Below, piece after piece: positions 55,556 to 64,000 of a DNA stretch of 64,000 nucleotides. Numbering within the stretch: the stretch's first letter is position 1; every line of letters begins with the position of its first letter. The stretch is from the NCBI GenBank assembly GCA_022747635.1, contig JAKTNV010000063.1, forward strand, positions 2,461,367-2,525,366, given 5' to 3'. Under the pieces are notes generated by a model. That model had not been told where the DNA came from. It ran no database searches and was given only the letters and a program-made list of their open reading frames with translations. Source of the stretch: Hetaerina americana (Eukaryota > Arthropoda > Insecta > Odonata > Calopterygidae). The translations under genes were made by a program, and so were the position numbers.

Positions 55556-58500
55556 GTCTCAGTATATATAGAAGATATTTCAGGGTACCGTACTAATGGT
55601 TATAGGACATTCGTTATTGGCAATCTAATCTTAAGAACTACGCTGCATCAACAGTCAATTCCGGGTACGCCCCTCTTCGCCTAAGCTTCTTACTGGTTTT
55701 AGACTCCGCATTTTTTTATTTTTCATTCTACAAACGTGTGATACGTTTTCATCACGCATTTCGTGTTCGTCACCATTAGCACATTGTTCCAAGGAAGGGT
55801 AATAATAAACTCTTCGTTCTCCCCTTTCACTCACGTTCCAGCAATTCGCTTCAACCATCTCCTTCGCCTTCGCCATTATTTCTTCTTCGTCACCGTGGGA
55901 ACCGCTGTCTCCTCCCACCATTGTCCTCTATTTTCCTCTTCGCCGGCTTAAGATATCTCAATCCCGACGGAAAATAAGTAATGAGAGGGGTCGCATAGGA
56001 GGGAATAGTTAAACGACGTGAAATTTGCCTAAGCTCAGATGTGTGGGTAATCTTTTTTATCGCCGGCCGAATCCAGTCCGTGCCACGCCAGGGCATTTAT
56101 TTATAAATTCTTCATAACATTTCCCAGTATATCGGGGTTAGCATTCCTTCGTTTATATTCCTTCGCCATACGCTAATTGCTTCTTTTGTGGAGGGGAGGC
56201 AATAATGGTTGTTTATTTTTCGGTTCATTTATTCTCTTTCCGTGCTGTTTCATATTATTTGCAAATGCAATGGTAATTAATGTGTTCTATTATGCAGAAA
56301 AATGAAAACTGAAGGAACTATGAAAGCCCCCGGGGGAAGGGGAGAGACGCCACAGAGTTTGGAAAAATTGAACTCGATGGCGCCATCAAGGCGGGTGGTG
56401 TCGATTCCATATCACCCAATTTATCCTTTATATTCCCACACCTTAAAAATCTCAGAAATATTTGCCAGCATTCTCTTTTTCATTAAAAAAGAGCCGTGAT
56501 TCCCCATAGCTCGCCAACTTTTCTGACTGCACAAATATATTAAAAATTGTTCCATATGTTTTAATAAGAATGAAATGTTAATTTTCCATGCCCTCGTATG
56601 CAATAATCTACCATTTCCCAATTGAAAAATTTTTTAAAGTCCCTCCAGTTAGTGACCATTGTCCTGCAAAATAGTCATTTAATTGCAGTATTGCAGTGTT
56701 ATTTAAGGCCCTATATCATATTTCAGACCATTCATTTTCATAGTATTTTCTCACATTATATTAAATACTATTTTTAACTTATCCTTATAATCTCATTTTT
56801 AACCTACGATGGTTGAGATTAACAATGCTCTGAACCTCTTCTTCAAATATTTTTGGTACGAGACTTCTTCCTGCAGTCTTAATTTGGAAAAAACTTTGTT
56901 TTTACTATTACATGAAGAATTTAGAGAAAATATTTCCCCTAAATTTTGCGTGGTTTTTGTAATGTATGGTATTTACCATTCTTGCTGAATCATTTCTTTA
57001 TTCAGGAGTGAAAAATATTTTCTTCCCATTTCCGTACATTAGGGTTTGAACGAGTTAACCATTACTGCACAAAGGATGCAAAAAGTCTACTGAGTTCATT
57101 GACTGATAATTTAGAGAAAATTTGTTCTATAAATACACCATCAGTTCCTAAAAGGTAATGTTTTTGGAACTCATGGCAAGGGAAATTTGCAAATTATTCG
57201 GGCGGGTTTTATTTACGATACATAATCGTATATGAGGAGAATTCTGTCATGAAAAAATTATTCGTCTCGGGTAACAAGCAAGAAAAAATGATCGGCAGTT
57301 AAATTTTTATAGTTCTAACCCAGATCAAGTGGATGGCCTTCTTTGAGTTAAATTTTAATACAAATATTCATTTATTTAAACCATCAAAACAAAATGAAGG
57401 CTTTTTTACACTGGTCGAAATAAAACTGGCAAATAAAATTGAAGTAATCAAATAAAAACACAAATTAAAGTGGAACATGAAAATCAGAGGACTGTTCAGT
57501 GGCTGATTACTCGTACCTAATTGGCAATTTAAAGAGGGAGCTGAAGGCATATTGGAAGACAATTGGGATATTGGAAGACAAAATTTTGGCTAGCGTCGGA
57601 GACTATTGTTATAAGTTGACCGAAGTGGAAGATGGATTGAAAAGTGAGGAAGAATGTCGTTATTGGAGTGGAGAGATCCGTTCATGATGCTGCGTAATAA
57701 CTTTATATCCGATAGTAGACGGCGTTGGGAGAGGTTGGATGAAATGAATTTAAGAATGGAGATGTGATGACTGGGGAATGGCAATAACGAAAGCAAAATG
57801 ACGGCTGAGAGACTGGAAGTCGACCTAATTGAAGCACAGTATTCTAAAATGGGAGGGCACAACGAAAATAATCACCGTTTTAAGAGAAAGGGGATCCTCA
57901 TTAGCGGTGTGTGTGGTAAATTAGGTCAATTAAGCAACCACCTTGCGAAAAATATTGTTGATATGACTGTGGGAGTTAAGTTTCTCATGAAATACCTCGC
58001 CTATATCACAAATGGATCTGAAAAATTAAGTATAGAAAATTGATTTATCAGCATAAACCGTAACGTTTCATCGTACGTGTGGCGACGTATGTGGATCTCT
58101 TAAGGCTGATTTCTTTCGATAATCAGGAGAATCTGTAGTGAAACACACCCTCTCTCTCTCTATTCCACTCTTCTGAAAAAAAAGGTGTATCCGCACCCTG
58201 AAACGAAAAGGAAAAGGTAACCCGTAACTATGTGTAAGGGTGTAGGCACTTTTAAACGTTGATTCCTCATGGAATAAGAGATGTCAGGATCTCCTTGATT
58301 TAAAGTGACCTGGGATCTCGTTGAAATCTTCCACATCCCACCCCAAAAATCCTTTAGTTTCATCCCTATTAGTAATAATTCAGATCTGAAGGAATTTATT
58401 CAAAGAATACTCTTCTCTGCCATTTCATACTTTTAGTATTTCATATTTTAAGACATAATTTCGATATCTATTGATTATTTGAAGCGTATATTCTATTCAT

Positions 58501-59689
58501 TATTCCTATATTATTTGAGATTCTCTTCTCAAATAACTCTTTCAGATTATCCTAATCTGATGCGCAAAGGGTAATAATAACGGAAAAAGACAAGGTGCTA
58601 CCAAAGAAATATACTAGAATACACTATATTTTTTAAACCTCTGCCATAGCTATAGTTATTTTAGTAATATTCCCTTGAATATTGAATAAGTAAAAAAAGG
58701 AGGAATGACCAAATTCATAATGATAGTGATAATAGTCATCTTTAATATGTTATGATAAAACTGTTAATTCCTATCACAGTGCTAATTTTATTTTTTTGTA
58801 ACCATTTAATGCCAAAACTAGAAATTAAAAATCTACAGGATTTTTTTTGGAGCTTTATGGGATTTAAAACACATTTAATAGATATATTTATTCCAACAAT
58901 AATGTTCATTTAAAGTTTAAAAATAGAAATGATCTATATTTGCAGCTATTTACTTTGATTTGTCGATGATTTTATATTTAAAAATGAAAGGAAAGAAATC
59001 TCACTCCTTTTTCATGAACCCAGGAAGGAATCTACTGAATAAAATGTTCATGGCCCTTTCAGTAATAAAAACAGAGCAACCCAGCTGCACAAGTGGAACA
59101 CGTGTAGCTGGGTAGGAGGAATAGGAATTGAACTATCTGCAGCGATGGGATAAGGAACTGAGAGTAATGAATGGGGAAGAGTTGAAACGAATGATTTATG
59201 AATCGATTGGTTTTTTTTTATTCTCTCGGAAGAATATTAAAGGTAAACTTCCAGTACCTGGAACCACTCCTTTAAATACCTTTAAAAAATCGGCACAATA
59301 TATGAAAAAGAGAACGAATTTCAGTGCATTTTTCTACTAAACTCCGGGAGGTAAAAAATGAGGAGTTAAATCCTTTTAAAAAATACACAACTATATAAAG
59401 TTTGAGGAATAAAACAGTCAAAGGTTTGTGCAAATACACATATCAGAGGTATGATGATTATTTTATGGTTCTTATTTGGTCAAAAGTTTTCACTATCACG
59501 TTGGTCACTCAATAATTCCTTATAGAATCGAAGAGATTGTGCTGATAGTATACATAAAAGGTTTGCTTCTGAAAACTTCATCTCTCACTCTAATACTGAT
59601 AAGGTTTCAGCTATATCCATTTAACGGTTTCATTTCCATATTCAATTGAAGCATCAAAATTTTGTATATTTAGTAAAACGAAAAAAATA
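55555..59689. other. AT-rich, no recognised gene
   Basis: No recognised gene or family. A minus frame of 88 codons (55655-55921) and plus frames at 57499-57687 and 57798-58043 are charged and not low-complexity, but have no motif I recognise. A small hairpin (ACCCAGCT..CAC at 59079-59090 against 59102-59113) is present. A short TC run lies near 58149. Confidence 0.45.
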
Positions 59690-59945
59690 AATTTCGTGTG
59701 GTGATTAAAAAAACTTAAAACCGAAAAAGATCAAAGCTGAGTTTGATGAAGTTCATGACACACCTGTTTTCGCAATTGTTAATAATTGGTTTAATGAGTT
59801 TAAACGTGACCATATGTTCAAACATGACAAACAACACCCGGGATGTCCAATGAATTCCTCCGAAATGATTAACAAAATCCGCGACATGGTTTTCATCGAT
59901 CGACCAATCGGATTTGGCGAAAAGGTTGAGACGACAGGCATATAT
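59690..59945 (+). pseudogene. Mariner-like transposase N-terminal relic, family I
   Basis: One forward frame reads KKIKAEFDEVHDTPVFAIV, then NNWFNEFKRDHMF, HPGCPMNSSEMINKIRDMVF, then IDRPIGFGEKVETTGI. These match the first helix-turn-helix, the GRP linker (eroded to GCP) and the second DNA-binding part of mariner/SETMAR-type transposases. It stops before any catalytic residue. Confidence 0.75.
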
Positions 59946-61294
59946 ATACAATGCATATAATGTCGAGCTATAAAGTGATTATGCCGAAAAATAAAAGAAA
60001 TCTATTAAAATAAATTGCTTTTCTATACTTTTCTAAGGACATATCGAACAACTCACGCATTTTTTCCCCAGCAGTGTCAAGGTTGGTGCATGGCCACTGA
60101 AAACCCTTTCACTTATCACTGCCATTCACTGACCAAAGTCCACGGCATTCAAATCCTTCCTCCTCTTTTCGAGAGAATGGGAGGTTGAGAAATGAATGTG
60201 TGGCACTTCATAATAGCGTGTCCAATTCCATGCACGCGAACGAGCGGGGAGCGGCGGTGAGTTTCGTTAGCATTTTATTTCACTGGGACAAATATACGCA
60301 CGGCCGAAGAGGAAGTTTTTTTTCCGGAGACTCCTGGAAGTGAAGCTATTTATATAGTGAATAAGTTCTCCTACAAATTATTTTTTCTGAATACAGTAAA
60401 TAATGGTAAAACATAATTTTCACTCTAGTAGTTAGCATAGCAGCCAAAATGTAATTCTTCGATATTTTAGTTTACCGGTTGAACATTACCGATGAAAGTT
60501 AGCATTATAAACTATGAAACGAAAAATCATCTTTAATGATAATGGTTATGTCATGACTTCATGGAATGTATTTTGACTTAAAAATGCTTACGTCACCGAT
60601 AAGTGACATACTCGTGCATTCTACCTGTACCCTGAAGTCTAATATATAACTGCGTATGTACTGGTACCAGAATCTTTCCATTCATTAATATTCATTATTG
60701 TTTTGGAAATAATTATATTTAATACTTTTTTATTAGGTTTTCTCACATTCGTCTAAAATGGTGCCAAAATACAGGAATTGTTTTCCAACCTCCAAGTGTA
60801 TATATGTATACATAAGAACGTATATACTCATTATTTATATTTTTTATTTATTCTTTGTGGGTTTTGAGATTCTGAATGTTTATATTTTGTTATAAGCGGT
60901 TCAAATTCACGGATGGAAGACTCTGGAGAGATAGCGTGGCGTCAATTTGCACCACTATATTTTGGCAAGCGAAGGCCGTGAATTTCGGCCAAAAAACTGT
61001 GCAAAGCATGGATTCCTTTAGAAGATCGGTAATGTAGTAAATGTCAACCTTATTTGAACAATTTAGTGTGAAGAAGAGATGTTATAAGTATAATGACTCA
61101 ATTGATGAAAGGAGTTTAAACTTCATGAGATATTGAGGTCATCAGTATTACTGATCTAGCTTTAAAATTTTTTCATGAAATATATTAATACTTGCGAGAC
61201 ATTTTTCAAAAGGCATTGGGGCAAAAAATACGTTAAACTGCTCAGAGAAACTTATTTTTGAAAAGTTTTCGATTTTCCGAGTTACGACTAAAAT
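59946..61294. other. AT-rich, no recognised gene
   Basis: No recognised gene or repeat. A minus frame starting at 61345 begins inside the foldback repeat and is not taken as a gene. Confidence 0.5.
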
Positions 61295-61522
61295 TATGAT
61301 TACGTATAGAATGGTTTGAGGTGTCACTTTGTAGAAGCGATTCATATCGGAAAAGAAAATACTTAGTTCTTCCTCATATATTTTATTAAATAAGACCTAG
61401 GTTTCGACTCACGAAGTCATCATCATGACCTGATGATGACTTTGTAAGTCGAAACCTAGGTTGTGCATAATAAAATACATGTGGAAGAACAAAGTATTTT
61501 CTTTTCCGATATGATTACGTAT
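61295..61522. other. 13-bp target-site duplication pair around foldback copy C
   Basis: Direct repeats at 61295-61307 and 61510-61522 are identical. Variable-length duplications of about this size are typical of target-primed retroelements rather than of TA-inserting DNA transposons. Confidence 0.8.
61308..61509 (-). mobile_element. Foldback repeat, copy C, with target-site duplication
   Basis: The cleanest copy. The same 13-bp sequence TATGATTACGTAT lies directly before (61295-61307) and after (61510-61522), which marks an insertion. The long arm is on the left, from AGAATGGTTTGAGG through GAAGCGATTCATATCGG. The short right arm ends at CTTTTCCGA. The arms meet at about 61428. The right arm has CTGATGA at 61430-61436, a GACTT-TGT-AAGTC hairpin, GAAA at 61451-61454, then CCTAGG-TT. 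The left arm on the other strand has the GAAACCTAGGTC form. Confidence 0.9.
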
Positions 61523-63234
61523 GCAAAGGCGTATAGGGTCAAAGGCCAATAATGGAAACGGAAGTACTTGCCTAATCTTCCGTGGCTGGAGGAAGACTGA
61601 TACCCGTCAAGACGACTGGCCTCGTGTCATAAAAGTGATATAATATTGAGATAATGATATTTTGATATCGGAATATATTTTACCGAGATCATTTTATTTT
61701 GTTCATTCAGAATCTGTAACATATTTTGGCCTCAAAAAGTTTTATAATGAGCAAAAATGAGAAACAAAATGTCAAAATCCACCTTTCTACCTCCAGGAAT
61801 TCAATATTATCTAATATGATGAGAAAAGATGTCGGAGTACTTAAATTCTAAGAAAAGACGAAGCTGTTTCATCCATTAAATAACCCCGAACGCTTAAATA
61901 ATTTATCGAAGGTGGTTATAAAATGAATATAAAACTCTCCAACTGTAAATTTGCCAAAGCTTCATCGGAGTATAAGAGCAAAACAGTAAACCTACATTCC
62001 ACCCACCAATCGATCCATGGGGAATTTACAACCCTTTTCTTTCCATGAATGGAAGGCATGACACGCCCATCGTGACGGTGTTGTCATGGTGATCTTCCGC
62101 AGCTATGCATTTATTTCCGCGGGAATGTCGCGGGAGAGAGGGAGGGAAAGGGAGACGGGGTCACGGGGGTGGGTGGTAGGGGAGGCGTGAAGATGCCCTT
62201 CCGTGACAATGCAACGTAAAGCGCAGGTCACATTAGCGAAAGAAGCTGCCGTCCCCCGTCGTCCCTACGACTCAGGGTTACTTTTAAAAGTCGAAGATAG
62301 GGTCGCGACGCCCCATAAAACTCCGGATTATCAGGGCGACCGCAGATTGATTATATCCTGCGGTTACCCACCTCCGAGGTCGAGGGCCCTTGTTGGGCGA
62401 GGAGGGGAGAAGAGATTAGATGGACGACGACTTAGGAGGGCGTCTTAAATCTTATAAATGGCAACCGCGATTAGTTTCCGCGTGATTCTTCTATTGTCCC
62501 GCGCACGAGTGAAGTGGAAGGACAGAGAGAGTATGAGCACACGCTCAAGGGTCGGGCAGAAAGCACCGGTACCTTTTGGAGCGTTACTTGGGTGTGATTG
62601 CTGCAATTAGACTAAGGTGAGCTTCGGGGAGGATTTGGCAGAAAGCCGAAAGGCAATGGTGCAATTTTTGTGAGTTCAATGTCCATGAAATGACCTAAAA
62701 TCTCATTCCGTCTGGACCCCGTTGCCTCGATCCCGCATCCATCCGTTTGGCTCCCGTCTTTGACTCTCTCGAATTTAACCTTCAACTTCATTTTTTGAAA
62801 AAAAACTAGTCTTTACTTTATATGGTGATGTCAAATACCGTTCGACGATACCGCACTCGACCAAACAAAGTGAATGGCAAACGTATGTTCCTTTTGGATA
62901 CTCGTATCAGGGATGCAGGAAAACCATAATCTTTTTGCTGTTGATAAATAATTTTTGTTGGCTCTATATTATGGAAGACCGAGATGAAAAGTTTTGAACA
63001 ATTGTTATCTAAACAGAAAATTTAGTTGATTTTCGATTTTCATCATGGTGAGAGAACTAACTTTGTAGTTTCTTCATAGTTATAGTCAGCTCAGTCGCTG
63101 CAAAGGGCACCAAAACGCGTTGTGCCGTGTTGTATATTAAGCTGATGGAAACTATTATTATAATAACTAATCTGCTGAGGTAGGTTTTGGATGGACGCAG
63201 TAACCAAATAAATACCTAGTATCTCCTAACAAAA
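61523..63234. other. Unassigned; GC-rich island at 62080-62640
   Basis: The GC-rich part has frequent CpGs and little low-complexity sequence after 62200. A frame of 81 codons at 62203-62448 is basic and has no known domain. It is a candidate promoter or exon region. Both flanks are AT-rich. Confidence 0.4.
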
Positions 63235-63650
63235 CATAACCCAACATCCTACTCTGCAACAGGCTCCTCTTCATTTCTGTATACTTCCTTCCTCCCTTCA
63301 TCCCTATCCTATATCTGCCCCTTCCTCATTCTCTTAAAGTTCTCCCCTCTATCACAGTATTCAACATCCCACTTCCAGTCAATATGCCTTGCATCCATTT
63401 TCACCACCTCCTTATGATTTCTTCCACTAATCCCTTCTCCTCCTTCACCATAATTCCTCTTTTGGTTTCCTTTCTGTCCACTTCACCCTCTCAATGCTTC
63501 TCTACACCAAAGTTTCAAAAGCCCCCAATCTACGTCTGTCATCCTGTTACAGTGACCACGTTTCTGTGCCGTATATAACTACGCCTCATATCAAAGTTTA
63601 AAGGAACCTTTTCCGTAGTTGTGAAAATTACGGAGATTTAGCTTTTCCAC
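63235..63650 (-). pseudogene. RTE-like LINE 3' relic
   Basis: Minus-strand frames hold IYGTETW-like sequence with frameshifts, then RVKWTERKPKEE and ILTGSGMLNTVIEG. They end with GRYRIGMKGGRKYTEMKRS. This matches the tail of the copy at 53507-55090 block by block. It is 5' truncated; the remaining RT would lie upstream, at higher coordinates, but is not seen before the window ends. Confidence 0.7.
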
Positions 63651-64000
63651 GCAGTTACTGCATCTGACTGCGACGTATATGCCCGATATTCATTTACTGC
63701 TGAGTAAAAATCCGGTTGAGATCTCTGCTCCCGCGAAGCGTAACCAAATTATCTTCTTATTATCTTATAATAGTGTTCGGACTACCATATTTTCATGGAA
63801 CAGCGCTCTGGACAACGCCCTGGATACCTCAACTAGGACATCCTAGGTAGTAATATATGAGAAAACAGTGTCAAAAGCTGAGAAATATGAAAAGCTGTAC
63901 ATACCCGATGTGATCTTTTATTTGTAAATGCTGTGTAAATTTAAATGTACAGAATGAGATGATTATTTTCGTAGGAAAAATCACCTATGGCCTATTTGGC
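63651..64000. other. No recognised gene to window end
   Basis: Nothing recognised. Confidence 0.5.

Noticed and set aside
55655..55921. 88-codon charged protein on the minus strand
   Set aside because: Not low-complexity, but no homology, start context or neighbour supports a gene.
59079..59113. Terminator-like hairpin (ACCCAGCT arms)
   Set aside because: Short, imperfect and without a gene beside it; chance is sufficient.
1..64000. CRISPR arrays, bacterial operons or ribosome binding sites
   Set aside because: The content is eukaryotic repeats; no regularly spaced repeats or operon-like gene rows were seen.

Overview
This 64 kb window looks like arthropod, probably insect, nuclear DNA. 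It is AT-rich, carries long (AT)n tracts, and is filled with broken copies of transposon families typical of insects: many mariner-type DNA transposons, an SGNH-type CR1/L2-like LINE, RTE-like LINEs, Penelope-like fragments, a hAT relic and tRNA-derived SINEs. No conventional host protein-coding gene, rRNA gene or convincing host tRNA gene was recognised. The species cannot be named from sequence alone.

Layout. 1-16 kb: an RTE-like LINE relic (5.0-6.1), a GC-rich island (7.9-8.8), a foldback repeat (9.0-9.2), and mariner relics at 2.5-3.4, 11.7-12.6, 13.9-14.8 (with inverted repeats of nearly 200 bp) and 15.7-16.2. 16-30 kb: mariner relics at 18.6-19.6, 22.5-23.3 and 24.5-25.1, a snap-back repeat at 22.1, a SINE cluster with a perfect 77-nt palindrome (25.2-26.0), and a second GC-rich island (28.6-29.1). 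29.5-35.3 kb: a nested transposon graveyard in which a mariner copy interrupts a Penelope-like nuclease fragment, followed by a mariner TIR remnant, a SINE, a Penelope-like RT fragment, a hAT relic, an RTE 3' end and another mariner copy. 37.6-45.7 kb: LINE and SINE fragments, a hairpin repeat, an 11-bp tandem repeat, the second foldback copy and two mariner relics.

47.2-51.3 kb holds the most complete element: a minus-strand LINE with ORF1 (zinc-finger-like region, coiled coil, SGNH-like domain) and a full 942-residue ORF2 (endonuclease and reverse transcriptase with catalytic motifs present). 53.5-55.1 kb is an RTE relic between AT microsatellites. 55.5-64 kb is mostly unassigned AT-rich DNA with a mariner N-terminal relic (59.7), the third foldback copy with a clear 13-bp target-site duplication (61.3), a GC-rich island (62.1-62.6) and a fourth RTE 3' end at the right edge.

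The most interesting signal is the foldback family. Three copies have one long and one short arm, and the short arm stops at the same place in each. The arms carry a conserved CTGATGA-stem-GAAA-CCTAGG-TC arrangement resembling a minimal hammerhead ribozyme core like those known from Penelope-like retroelements. Other notable points: at least eight mariner families, every copy with a visible coding region lacking the part carrying the first catalytic aspartate; three family-B mariner copies that share one internal deletion; and a LINE whose ORF2 looks intact while the ORF1 esterase motif has lost its usual histidine.
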